DNA of 64,000 nucleotides from JALOLV01 sp046295175 (GTDB lineage Bacteria; Bacteroidota; Bacteroidia; Cytophagales; Spirosomataceae): positions 1-64,000 of the forward strand of contig JBKBNY010000011.1 of assembly GCA_046295175.1 (NCBI GenBank), given 5' to 3'. Shown one piece after another: positions 1-8,321 of this stretch; the stretch's first letter is position 1, and each line of letters starts with the position of its first letter. The translations under genes were made by a program, and so were the position numbers. The notes beneath the pieces were generated by a model that saw only the letters and a program-made list of their open reading frames with translations, ran no database searches and was not told where the DNA came from.

Positions 1-97
1 TTATAAATCCAAATGTTTTGCGAAATTTATTTTTTAACCGCCCTTATCTACCATGCTCTTGCTCCGTAGCGTCGAACCCCTATCGCTTTTGGGACTG

Positions 98-128
98 CAA
101 AGGTACGGCCTTTTTTTACCCATGTCAA
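98..128 (-). promoter_or_regulatory. strong Bacteroidota-type promoter pointing left
   Basis: On the minus strand the -7 element TACCTTTG (105 to 98) follows a TTG (128 to 126) with a 20-nt spacer, matching the Bacteroidota consensus TTTG-N19-21-TAnnTTTG. The sequence continues with CAG, as is common in strong promoters of this phylum. No gene start is seen in the remaining 97 bases, so the transcribed gene lies outside the window or has a leader of about 100 nt or more. Confidence 0.65.
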
Positions 129-352
129 GACCCCATCCAAAAGTTTTTTATAACCATACTCCAATCTCCCTTATTCTCAATGACTTACATTTCCACCCAA
201 TCCGAACGTTTATATAACTTCTTTGAATTGTGCAATACAAAAACTATGCATCCATCTATGTGAAACGTTTGGATGTATCGAAAATTAAGTATTTACTCAC
301 TATCTATATATTACACGTGTTGAAAACTCGTGCTACAAGTGAGTTTTTTTTC

Positions 353-360
353 TAAATTTG
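353..360 (+). promoter_or_regulatory. -7 element upstream of tatC
   Basis: TAAATTTG fits TAnnTTTG exactly and lies 40 nt before the tatC start. No TTTG/TTG is visible at the expected -33 distance, so this is only a partial promoter match. Confidence 0.35.
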
Positions 361-400
361 CGATTGATATTAATCTCTAATGATATAAACAATATAATAT

Positions 401-1264
401 ATGGCTCTTGACCAAGCTCCTTATGTAGATTATGACTATGATGATGGGGAAACAGATAGTGGTAAGGAAATGACTTTTATTGAGCATCTCGAAGAATTGC
501 GTTGGCATTTGATTCGCTCGGTGGGGGTAATCCTTGGTTTTATGATTGTTGCGTTCTTCTCAATGTCGAAGATTTTTAATTATATCATTTTGGCTCCTGC
601 CAAGCCTGATTTTCTTACATATAGAATATTATGTAAAATTGGAGACGCGGTCGGGATTCCGAGCCTTTGCGTTGATAAGCTAAATTTTAGTTTGATGAGT
701 CGTGAGGTTTCGGGGCAATTTATGATGGCCCTTACGGCTTCGGCGATTCTTGGGTTAGTTTTTGCTTTTCCGTATGTGTTTTGGGAAGTTTGGCGTTTTA
801 TCAAGCCTGGCCTTAAACCTGCCGAAACCAAAGCGGCTCGTGGAGCAGTTTTTTATGTTACGACGCTTTTCTTCTTGGGTGTGTTGTTTGGATATTATGT
901 AGTTGCTCCGTTTGCGATTAACTTCTTGGTTAATTATCAGATTGACCCAATGATTCTGAACCAATTCGACATTAATTCATATATCTCAATATTGGCAACC
1001 TTGACTTTGGCTTGTGGTGTGACATTCCAGTTGCCAATTGCAATTTTTGTTTTGACCAAAATCGGTATCGTAGGACCTGTCTTCTTGAAAACTTATCGTA
1101 AACACGCATTGGTAGTTATATTAATTGTAGCGGCCGTGATTACGCCATCGCCAGATATGATTAGCCAAATCTTAGTTGCTATACCTTTATATATATTATA
1201 TGAATTAAGTATTGGGGTATCGGCGAGGGTCGAGAAAGCACGATTAAAAGAAATAAATAATTAA
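401..1264 (+). CDS. tatC: Sec-independent protein translocase TatC
   Basis: TatC is the multi-spanning receptor of the twin-arginine translocase, which moves folded proteins across the inner membrane. The 287-residue product has the expected short cytoplasmic N-terminus, the conserved TatC signature EHLEELRWHL near residues 28-37, and about six hydrophobic segments. The length is usual for Bacteroidota TatC. No tatA or tatB lies next to it; in this phylum TatA is often unlinked. A probable Tat substrate, the Gfo/Idh oxidoreductase at 9365-10462, is encoded in the same window. The ATG at 401 follows a TAAATTTG promoter element by 40 nt. Identity is firm. Confidence 0.95.
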   Translation: MALDQAPYVDYDYDDGETDSGKEMTFIEHLEELRWHLIRSVGVILGFMIVAFFSMSKIFNYIILAPAKPDFLTYRILCKIGDAVGIPSLCVDKLNFSLMSREVSGQFMMALTASAILGLVFAFPYVFWEVWRFIKPGLKPAETKAARGAVFYVTTLFFLGVLFGYYVVAPFAINFLVNYQIDPMILNQFDINSYISILATLTLACGVTFQLPIAIFVLTKIGIVGPVFLKTYRKHALVVILIVAAVITPSPDMISQILVAIPLYILYELSIGVSARVEKARLKEINN

Positions 1265-1275
1265 TCTTATTATCG

Positions 1276-1301
1276 CCCCCTCTTCACCGATGAAGAGGGG
1301 G
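1276..1301 (+). terminator. hairpin between tatC and the beta-helix gene
   Basis: CCCCCTCTTCA and its exact complement form an 11-bp stem around a 4-nt loop. It lies 12 nt after the tatC stop and ends 9 nt before the next start codon at 1311. It lacks a long T-run, so it may act as a weak terminator or as a block over the ribosome-binding region of the next gene. Confidence 0.55.
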
Positions 1302-1310
1302 TCTTTGATT

Positions 1311-2477
1311 ATGAAATATATACTCTTTGACGAGCCGCAGATTCGGGCATGTTTAAAACCTTTTACTTTTACACGACCAGTCGCTGAGATTCGTTGTGGG
1401 ATTTTGACTATCACCGATAAATGGAAACATTACTTAGGTAGTAATAGTGGGTATTTGACAGAAGGTTATCTAAGTAAAAAATATAGCCATGACAATAGCG
1501 GACGGATTTATATCAATGGGGGTGTTTGTCCGACACCGCAGCTTGTTGAATTAATCGAAAATATTGAAGAAAAAACTGCTATTATATATAATGATATAGT
1601 AGTGGCTGTAAAATCGGTTGATGAATTAGCTTTTGGATTTAATATTGACGGATTTAATAAGGTTATTTTTGATGGCCACTTGACAATTATCCGTCAATTG
1701 CCCGATATATTTTCATTGAATGGCAAGCAAATCAAAGCTGATTTTGGATTGATAACAAAAGGAAAGGTTTCGGCCGAAATTAAAGACCCGTTTACGAGGG
1801 TTTATGCTCCTGAAAATGTATTTGTAGAAGAAGGTGCGAGTATTCGGGCGGCAATTTTGAATGCCGAAGGTGGCCCTATATATATAAGTAAGGATGCACA
1901 GGTGCAAGAAGGGGCGATTATCCTTGGCCCATGCTTCATCGGCGAAGGTAGTATTGTGGCCTGGGGAAGCAAGATTCGGAATAATACTTCTATCGGGCAT
2001 CATTCGAGAGTAGGTGGAGAAGTGGGCAATTCGGTATTTTTTGCGTATTCAAATAAAGCACACGATGGTTTTTTGGGAAACTCAGTCATCGGTGAATGGT
2101 GCAATCTGGGAGCAAATACCAATAATTCTAATTTGAAGAATGATTATACCAATGTTAGACTATATAATTATTCGACAGAGCAATTAGAAGATACTGGGAC
2201 GATATTCTGCGGAACATTCATGGGCGATTATACCAAAGCGGGTATCAGCACGATGTTTAATACAGGAACGGTGGTAGGCGTAAATGTCAATGTATATGGT
2301 GCGGGGTTTCAAGAAAAGCACATTCCATCTTTTACTTGGGGCGGAGCAGCCGAAGGTTATACCGAATATCGTTTCGATAAGGCGATTCAGGTTATCAGAG
2401 AGACAATGAAACGCCGAAATCTTGATTTATCAGAAGAAGATTTTGAGATTTTGAAATGGGTTTTTGAGCATAAGTAA
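1311..2477 (+). CDS. GlmU-like sugar nucleotidyltransferase family protein with left-handed beta-helix
   Basis: The 388-residue product begins MKYILFDEP and resembles the Bacteroidota family annotated as putative sugar nucleotidyltransferase or GlmU-like. The N-terminal half is a degraded nucleotidyltransferase-like region. From about residue 160 the sequence has hexapeptide-type repeats (short runs around I/V-x-x-G/A, for example IGEGSIVAWGSKI and NTSIGHH) typical of a left-handed beta-helix acyltransferase fold. An in-frame ATG at 1290 lies inside the hairpin stem and would add seven unlikely residues, so I place the start at 1311. The likely role is in cell-envelope nucleotide-sugar metabolism; the substrate is unknown. 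Confidence 0.8.
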   Translation: MKYILFDEPQIRACLKPFTFTRPVAEIRCGILTITDKWKHYLGSNSGYLTEGYLSKKYSHDNSGRIYINGGVCPTPQLVELIENIEEKTAIIYNDIVVAVKSVDELAFGFNIDGFNKVIFDGHLTIIRQLPDIFSLNGKQIKADFGLITKGKVSAEIKDPFTRVYAPENVFVEEGASIRAAILNAEGGPIYISKDAQVQEGAIILGPCFIGEGSIVAWGSKIRNNTSIGHHSRVGGEVGNSVFFAYSNKAHDGFLGNSVIGEWCNLGANTNNSNLKNDYTNVRLYNYSTEQLEDTGTIFCGTFMGDYTKAGISTMFNTGTVVGVNVNVYGAGFQEKHIPSFTWGGAAEGYTEYRFDKAIQVIRETMKRRNLDLSEEDFEILKWVFEHK

Positions 2478-2629
2478 TTTGTCATAATTAGTCAAACAAT
2501 AGTCATTCATTGTCATTACCTACTGGGTAATTAATTGACGATTGAATGTCCACCGAATGACCAAAGCAATAGTTTAGACTATCTAAGCAAAATTAAAGAG
2601 CAATTTAGTAAAATTTATAAGGTATTTAG

Positions 2630-3730
2630 GTGCAATTCGGTAAAATCATAGGTCTCGACGAAATCAAGCAAACGCTCATTGGGGCGGTGCAGAACAACCA
2701 CGTTGCTCATGCACAGCTTTTTCATGGAAATGAGGGAAGTGCCAATTTGGCGATGGCTATTGCGTTTGCTACCTACATCAATTGCGAGAATAGACAGGAG
2801 AATGATTCGTGTGGGCGATGTGCTTCTTGCTTGAAAATGAGTAAGCTGGCTCATCCTGATGTTACGTATATTTTTCCGACGGCGGGTGGTAAAACCGAAA
2901 TATCGGAGAATTTTATGGCTCAGTGGAGGAGTTTCTTGGCCGATGGGCATTATGGAACACTACCCGATTGGTTAGAAAAAATTAATAAAAAGCAACCGAA
3001 TATCCCTGTTGAAGAAGCAAGACAGTTGATTCAGAAATTATCGTTGAAGTCTTACGAAGGCGGATACAAAATCGTAATCATCTGGCAAGCCGAGTATTTG
3101 CACACCGCAACGGCAAATGCACTCCTGAAGATTCTGGAAGAACCACCCGACCAAACGATGTTTTTGCTCGTATGTAACAGCATGGAGCGTTTGCTGACGA
3201 CGATTATTTCTCGTACGCAGCGTGTGGCGGTTCGGAATTTTAACGATGATGAGGTTGTTTCGTTTTTGGTGAATCATAAGTCAGTTGCTGCAGATAGGGC
3301 GAAGCAAATAGCTTATTTGTCGGAAGGGAGTTTGACAAAGGCGATTTCGTTGGTAAATCACGAAGACGAATCTGAACACCAATGGTTTGCCAATTGGATG
3401 CGAATGTGCTACGCCACAAAAATTGATAAACTGGTGCCGATGGCCGACGAGTTTGACGCCATGATTAAAGAAAAACAAAAGGGGCTGCTCGAATACGGTT
3501 TGAATATTTTTAGAGAAATAATCTTGTATAAAAACGGAGCCGAAGAATTGGTACGTCTTGAAGGTGATGAATTAGTATTTGTGCAGAAATTCGGTGGTTT
3601 TTTGAAGGAAAAAAGCCTCGAACCAATTATTCAGACCATCAATGACGCTTATGCTCACATAGAACGAAACGTTAGAGCCAAGATGGTATTTTTGGATATT
3701 TCCTTGATAATTAGTCAGTTAATGAAATAA
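2630..3730 (+). CDS. holB: DNA polymerase III subunit delta'
   Basis: This 366-residue AAA+ protein fits the clamp-loader delta' subunit. It has a degenerate P-loop region (FHGNEGSANLA, without the usual lysine, around residues 32-42), as is typical of delta', then the zinc-binding cysteine cluster CENRQENDSCGRCASC near residues 52-67, a LLKILEEPP motif near 165-173 and a Sensor-1-like SRTQR region (TTIISRTQRV). It works with the tau/gamma and delta subunits to load the beta sliding clamp. Translation appears to start at GTG 2630; there is no suitable ATG. The preceding 150 nt hold only short direct and inverted AT-rich words. Confidence 0.88.
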   Translation: MQFGKIIGLDEIKQTLIGAVQNNHVAHAQLFHGNEGSANLAMAIAFATYINCENRQENDSCGRCASCLKMSKLAHPDVTYIFPTAGGKTEISENFMAQWRSFLADGHYGTLPDWLEKINKKQPNIPVEEARQLIQKLSLKSYEGGYKIVIIWQAEYLHTATANALLKILEEPPDQTMFLLVCNSMERLLTTIISRTQRVAVRNFNDDEVVSFLVNHKSVAADRAKQIAYLSEGSLTKAISLVNHEDESEHQWFANWMRMCYATKIDKLVPMADEFDAMIKEKQKGLLEYGLNIFREIILYKNGAEELVRLEGDELVFVQKFGGFLKEKSLEPIIQTINDAYAHIERNVRAKMVFLDISLIISQLMK

Positions 3731-3737
3731 GAAGAAT

Positions 3738-3970
3738 CGCTGATTGCATTGATTGTTTTATGATTACATTGATTTTGCTATTGATTAATCTTATTGATTT
3801 TGTTGATTATAATTGGTTTTTATTTAATTTATCAGCGTAATCAGTAATCAAATCAATGCAATCAATGATAAATAATTAGCATAATCAACGATAATAAATC
3901 AATGATATCAAAAGAGAATCAGTGTAGTCAGCGATAAATATTAGTGTAATCAGTAATAAAATCAGCGATA
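3738..3970. repeat. AT-rich degenerate inverted repeat array (TGATTRCATTGATT words)
   Basis: The left half repeats words such as TGATTGCATTGATT and TGATTACATTGATTTT; the right half repeats their reverse complements (AATCAATGCAATCA, AATCAGTAATCAAA, AATCAGCGATAA). The array fills the gap between holB and hemC and runs up to the hemC GTG. A shorter stretch with the same words lies at about 58354-58410 after the second DUF2911 gene. Confidence 0.6.
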
Positions 3971-3976
3971 AATTAA

Positions 3977-4897
3977 GTGATAAAAATAGGTACTCGTGGT
4001 AGTAAACTTGCTCTTTGGCAAGCGTATTATGTAGAAGAAAAACTCAAGGCACAAGGTGCAGAAACCGAAATCGTCATCATCGAAACCAAGGGTGATAAGA
4101 TTTTGGATAGGGCTTTGTCGAAAATCGGGAGTAAGGGAGTTTTTACCGAAGAATTAGAAGAACAGCTAAGAGACGGCTCGATTGATATTGCGGTACATAG
4201 TGCCAAAGATTTGCAGTCGGAGTTGGATGCTGATTTTGAAATTATTGCCTTTACGGAGCGTGAGCAGGTCAATGATGTGATGGTGAGTTTCAATAAAAAT
4301 CTTTCGCTCAATAGCGGTGAGTCTTTTGTCGTAGGTACTTCCTCGACTCGTCGGGTAGCTATGCTAAAGGCTTATTATCCGCATATAAAAGTGGTGGATA
4401 TGCGTGGAAATCTACAAACCCGACTCCGAAAACTCGAAGAAGGTCAGTGCGATGCCTTGCTTTTGGCATACGCAGGTGTGCATCGGATGGAGTACGATGA
4501 TTTGATTGTGGAACATCTGCCATTAGAGACATTCACACCAGCCGTCGGACAAGGAAGCGTGGCCATTGAGTCGGCGGTGGGATTGGCTACCGATAAAAAA
4601 GCATTGATTCGTAAAGCACTAAACGATGACAAAACCGAAGGTTGCTTACTCGCCGAAAGGGCATTTTTGAAAAAACTGCAAGGCGGATGCTCGATTCCTG
4701 TTTTTGGGAATTGCATCAACACACCGCAGGGGCTTGAGATAACAGGCGGGATTATCAGTCTGGATGGACAAAAGATAATTCGTCGAATTCTGCAAGCTCC
4801 AACCAGCGAAGCAAATGATTTAGGCCAACAATTAGCCGAAAAGATTCTGGATTTAGGCGGCGGTGAGATTCTGAAAGAAATTAGAGCAAATATTTAA
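3977..4897 (+). CDS. hemC: hydroxymethylbilane synthase (porphobilinogen deaminase)
   Basis: HemC joins four porphobilinogen units into hydroxymethylbilane in tetrapyrrole (heme) synthesis in the cytoplasm. The 306-residue protein starts MIKIGTRGSKLALWQA, the family signature, and contains VGTSSTRRVAML (about residues 116-127), DMRGNLQTRL (about 142-151) and LQGGCSIP with Cys238 as the expected dipyrromethane cofactor attachment site. The start is GTG at 3977. It stands alone between an AT-rich repeat array and a strong bidirectional terminator, so it is not in an obvious hem operon here. Confidence 0.95.
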   Translation: MIKIGTRGSKLALWQAYYVEEKLKAQGAETEIVIIETKGDKILDRALSKIGSKGVFTEELEEQLRDGSIDIAVHSAKDLQSELDADFEIIAFTEREQVNDVMVSFNKNLSLNSGESFVVGTSSTRRVAMLKAYYPHIKVVDMRGNLQTRLRKLEEGQCDALLLAYAGVHRMEYDDLIVEHLPLETFTPAVGQGSVAIESAVGLATDKKALIRKALNDDKTEGCLLAERAFLKKLQGGCSIPVFGNCINTPQGLEITGGIISLDGQKIIRRILQAPTSEANDLGQQLAEKILDLGGGEILKEIRANI

Positions 4898-4933
4898 AAA
4901 CAAGTGCCACGCCCAGCGTGGCACTTGTTTTTT
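4896..4933. terminator. bidirectional terminator between hemC and the TonB receptor
   Basis: An A-rich left side plus CAAGTGCCACGC pairs perfectly with GCGTGGCACTTG plus a T-run around a 3-nt loop. It serves the convergent hemC (+) and receptor (-) genes; the hemC stop overlaps its first bases. Confidence 0.9.
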
Positions 4934-7109
4934 ATAGACGTGTCGAAGCCGTTAGGTTGATACTCCTGCCATCCGAAGCCCAAATGCCAGGACCTGGGTA
5001 AAACTGCGGACGTTTGGTAAAGTATTGTTTGTCGGTCACATTATTGAGATTGAGCTTCAACAGCAACTTTTTAGAAACACGATACGAAGCATTTAAGTCA
5101 AGAATCGTGTAAGCAGGCACAAGCCCGACGGCTCCATTGGCCGAAGGTTGTACGGTATTGAAAGCATCGGCATAGCTTTTGGATGTATGACTCAACAATG
5201 TAGTAACACTCAATTTCTTCACTCTCAAAGTAACTCCGCTACGGCTAATCACTTGAGGTGTACTTTCTACGAAATTACCTTCGATACTTACGTTTTTCTC
5301 TCCAGAACGAATCTCGGCTTTTAAATATCTCGCATCCATTAACGAATTCGAGGAGAACATTGACAAATTGGCGTTTTCATTAATCCTCAAATAATATTCG
5401 GCAAAAAACTCTAAGCCTTTCGTAAACGAATTCCCGATATTGGTTCGTAAAATCTGAAAATTTCCGTTGGCATCGGTCTGAGCCAAAGTACCGAGTCGAT
5501 TTTTGTACAATAACTGAAAATACGTCATTTCGACCCTTATTTTCTCGAAAGTACCTTTGTATCCAGCCTCAAAATTATATCCACTTGCATCTTTCAGGTC
5601 ATCGGATGATTTCTCATAAATCGAAGCAGGAATGATGTCTTTGAAAATAACTGGACGATAGGCTTGCGAAAAACCCGCGTATAGATTCTGAAATTGATTT
5701 ATTTGATAATCGGCATTAAGACCCAAAAGCGGGAATCTGTGCGGAATCGTATTGGGTAATTTCGTTGGGTCGTAATAACTGATTGTACCCGACATATTAG
5801 ACTCGCCCGACTCAATTCTCAAACCCGGTGTAATTGATAACTTTGGTGTTATGCTAAACCTATTCTCCACAAAAAAGGCAATATTTTGGGTTTTGAAGTT
5901 CAAGTCTCTACCCCAAGCCCCTGAAATACTCAAATCAAAATCGCTACCCGTGGTACCCCTGCCCTGTTGCCGACGATGCAAGTTATTATTCATGTATTGA
6001 ACACCCCCAACCAAAATTGAATTGACTTTGCCTAAACTATATTGGTGGAGCATTCTTAACTCGGAAGTATAGCTGTGATAATTATCAATATCTACTTGGC
6101 GATTGGCGTATTGGAGCGTAGCTGGGTCGATTTTATCAACTACATCGGCTGCTCTATCAAACAAGACACTACTACGGCTACCCAAAATCGCCGAAATGGT
6201 GTAAGAGAGTTTGGTTCGGCCGCTCAGTGTCCAATTTAACGATATAGACGGTACGTAAATATCTGGACTATAAAAGTTTCTTGAACGAGTAGCGGCTCTC
6301 GGATTGGTATTGAACATCGCATCGGTTTGTTGACCCGGCAAACGGAAAACGTATTTAGACCGTGAAAAATCGGCTTTAATAGATAGATTTGAGGTGGGCT
6401 TGTAGGTAATCTGTGCCGATTGAGCTTCGTAATCGCTGCGACTATTTTCACGGTATCCGTCTGAGCCACGCTTGCTGTAATAAACGTAGTAATTTACCTT
6501 TCCAACCTGTCCGCCCACGGCATTGTAAGTACTCAAAAGTCCAAACGAGCCAATGGAGTTTGTACTCTCAAAGTCGAAAGTACGGGTTGTATCCCCTTGT
6601 TTTGATAAATAATTGAGCATTCCACCAAACTGAGCACCATATTGTAAAGAACCCGTTCCACGCACCAACTCTATATTCTGAATTGCCTCCATAGGCATCG
6701 AATAATGACTTGCTGGATACCCATAAACATCCGAATTGGTAATGATTCCATCTTTTCGGATATTAAATTCCCATCCACGGTGAGGGTCGAGGCCACGGGT
6801 CGAGATATTGATTTGGTTTCCCGAACCATCCATATCATACACAAAAACACCCGGCACTTTGGCAAAAATCTGTCTTGCTGTTTTTTCGGCAATATTGGCA
6901 TCAAGCCCCAAAACATTGATATTTTCGGTCTTTTTACCACCAAAAATGTAAGTTCCTTTCGTAACTGGAAGGCTCTGAATATTGAATTTAAACTGCTGCT
7001 CGGTAATCTTCACTTCATCGAGATTCAATACTTTTACCGAGTCTGGTTTTTCTTGTGCATAAATATTTATTCCAATCAATATCAATAAAGAAATATGTAT
7101 AATTTTCAT
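4932..7109 (-). CDS. TonB-dependent receptor, FecA/ferric-siderophore type
   Basis: This 725-residue outer-membrane receptor has a signal peptide (MKIIHISLLILIGINIYAQ), a plug domain at about residues 50-165 with IPxVFVYDMDG-like and NISTRGLDPHRGWEF segments that resemble iron(III) dicitrate receptors (FecA), an ELVRGTGSLQYGAQFGGMLNY stretch close to the end of the plug, and a beta-barrel ending in a C-terminal aromatic/Leu tail. It lacks the carboxypeptidase-like N-terminal domain of SusC proteins and the FecA signalling domain. It is the last gene of a leftward unit with a DoxX-like protein and a small exported protein. Iron-chelate uptake is inferred from family resemblance only. Confidence 0.87.
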   Translation of the reverse strand: MKIIHISLLILIGINIYAQEKPDSVKVLNLDEVKITEQQFKFNIQSLPVTKGTYIFGGKKTENINVLGLDANIAEKTARQIFAKVPGVFVYDMDGSGNQINISTRGLDPHRGWEFNIRKDGIITNSDVYGYPASHYSMPMEAIQNIELVRGTGSLQYGAQFGGMLNYLSKQGDTTRTFDFESTNSIGSFGLLSTYNAVGGQVGKVNYYVYYSKRGSDGYRENSRSDYEAQSAQITYKPTSNLSIKADFSRSKYVFRLPGQQTDAMFNTNPRAATRSRNFYSPDIYVPSISLNWTLSGRTKLSYTISAILGSRSSVLFDRAADVVDKIDPATLQYANRQVDIDNYHSYTSELRMLHQYSLGKVNSILVGGVQYMNNNLHRRQQGRGTTGSDFDLSISGAWGRDLNFKTQNIAFFVENRFSITPKLSITPGLRIESGESNMSGTISYYDPTKLPNTIPHRFPLLGLNADYQINQFQNLYAGFSQAYRPVIFKDIIPASIYEKSSDDLKDASGYNFEAGYKGTFEKIRVEMTYFQLLYKNRLGTLAQTDANGNFQILRTNIGNSFTKGLEFFAEYYLRINENANLSMFSSNSLMDARYLKAEIRSGEKNVSIEGNFVESTPQVISRSGVTLRVKKLSVTTLLSHTSKSYADAFNTVQPSANGAVGLVPAYTILDLNASYRVSKKLLLKLNLNNVTDKQYFTKRPQFYPGPGIWASDGRSINLTASTRL

Positions 7110-7121
7110 TTCTATTCTTTG

Positions 7122-7562
7122 TTAATTTACTCGATAAACTGTGTATGCAGAAGCTATCAGCACTACGTTTTTGATGATATATTGACCTGCCAATGTAAGA
7201 GCCAAGCCCGACTGCCACGTCTCGCTCGGTAATAGGATAAGAGGCAAAAAAGTAGTAATCATTTGTAAACTAAATAAAATAAATGCCACTTTGGTAAGTC
7301 TCGGGATGAGCCACAGAACTCCAATCAAACATTCTACAACACCTAAAAGTGGAATAAAATAAGCTGCCGAGATAAACGGCTCGATGGTTTGGTGGTGCAG
7401 ATGCGTGACAATGTCTTTGGCTGGCGAGACACCGACAATTTTGAGGAATCCAAACCAAAAAAATACAATAAATAAGGCCAAACGATTGAGCCAAATGTAT
7501 GAAATAGCCTTTGCGACAGGTTGTGAGCCTACCCAAGCCGATATGATTTTTTTCATAAACAT
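7122..7562 (-). CDS. DoxX/DUF417-like integral membrane protein
   Basis: The 146-residue product is made of about four hydrophobic segments (around residues 25-45, 65-85, 90-110 and 120-140) with the FWFGFLKIVGVSP and PLLGVVECLIG patterns seen in DoxX and the related YkgB/RclC (DUF417) proteins. Their molecular function is poorly defined; some are linked to redox or chlorine stress. It lies 12 nt before the TonB receptor and is presumably co-transcribed with it. A start two codons later is possible. Confidence 0.72.
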   Translation of the reverse strand: MFMKKIISAWVGSQPVAKAISYIWLNRLALFIVFFWFGFLKIVGVSPAKDIVTHLHHQTIEPFISAAYFIPLLGVVECLIGVLWLIPRLTKVAFILFSLQMITTFLPLILLPSETWQSGLALTLAGQYIIKNVVLIASAYTVYRVN

Positions 7563-7633
7563 AAGATTTTAGAATACGACAAAGCATAACACAGACCATA
7601 TGAGCTGCGTCGAAAGAATTGTAGCGATAAAAT

Positions 7634-8185
7634 CTATGAAAAAACTGGCGGTGGAGAGCTTACTTCTAAAGGAATTTGTACGTAGTCAGAAGAATAAGCG
7701 TAATTTTGAATTGGCAAATCTTCAACCCAAAAAAGTGTAATTAGTCGGGTGTGAATCTCGACATAATCTTTACTTAGGTTTTTAAAAAAATCTAAGCTTT
7801 TCTGTGCTGGTGGTATATTCTTTTTTGAGAATTGATTGAGATTATCGTGTACATCATGAAGCAACGTATAGATATTTTCTCGGCTCACCCGCTGATGTGT
7901 ATAGTAAGTGTATAAAGTATCGTTTTGATAGGCTTGTTTGTAAGAATGATAGAATTCTCCGTCAAAAATCGCCATTCGCTCCTCTGTTGGCTTAGCCTCC
8001 CACTCCGATTGGTAAGGAATAGAAATCGGCACTTTGAAGATTAATGTATCGCCTCTAAGCTCAACCAGATTACTCGATTTTACGCTGTGAGCCTCCTGCC
8101 ATTCGTTCCAAAAAGTTACGAAGGTAAAGCCCAACATATTACAAATCAGTAGGCAAAGAAAGAATATTGAAGCTGTTTTTTTCAG
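7634..8185 (-). CDS. small exported protein of unknown function, paralog of the one at 21984-22523
   Basis: I do not recognise a named family. The product shares with the protein at 21984-22523 a hydrophobic N-terminus, a GEFY...YQNDTL block, an LxxFKNLxxxYx block and a C-terminal SPPP. The first ATG (8137) cuts the signal peptide in half. Reading further upstream in frame gives LKKTASIFFLCLLICNM, which aligns with MKKLISLSFLCLLLYNM of the paralog, so the natural start is probably the CTG at 8185 (or a mutated ATG). It heads the unit with the DoxX-like protein and the FecA-type receptor. Confidence 0.65.
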   Translation of the reverse strand: MKKTASIFFLCLLICNMLGFTFVTFWNEWQEAHSVKSSNLVELRGDTLIFKVPISIPYQSEWEAKPTEERMAIFDGEFYHSYKQAYQNDTLYTYYTHQRVSRENIYTLLHDVHDNLNQFSKKNIPPAQKSLDFFKNLSKDYVEIHTRLITLFWVEDLPIQNYAYSSDYVQIPLEVSSPPPVFS

Positions 8186-8321
8186 TAATTGAGCTTTTAC
8201 AATTTCTAATAATTCATAAAGATACTAAACTTAAACAACAATTTCTTATGATTTTGGTCATTAAATCGTAGATTAGACCGTATTCTACTAATTTTACACA
8301 GTTAATTTCAATCCGAAATCC

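Larger units (their letters stand above)
1..400. other. non-coding left edge
   Basis: I see no credible gene here. The open frames present have no recognisable protein character. The stretch holds a strong leftward promoter (98-128) that must serve a gene beyond the left edge, a weak hairpin with arms around 323-329 and 341-347, and a TAnnTTTG element just ahead of tatC. Confidence 0.6.

Noticed and set aside
18..263. 81-codon rightward open frame at the left edge
   Set aside because: No family resemblance, contains a leftward promoter and low-complexity segments.
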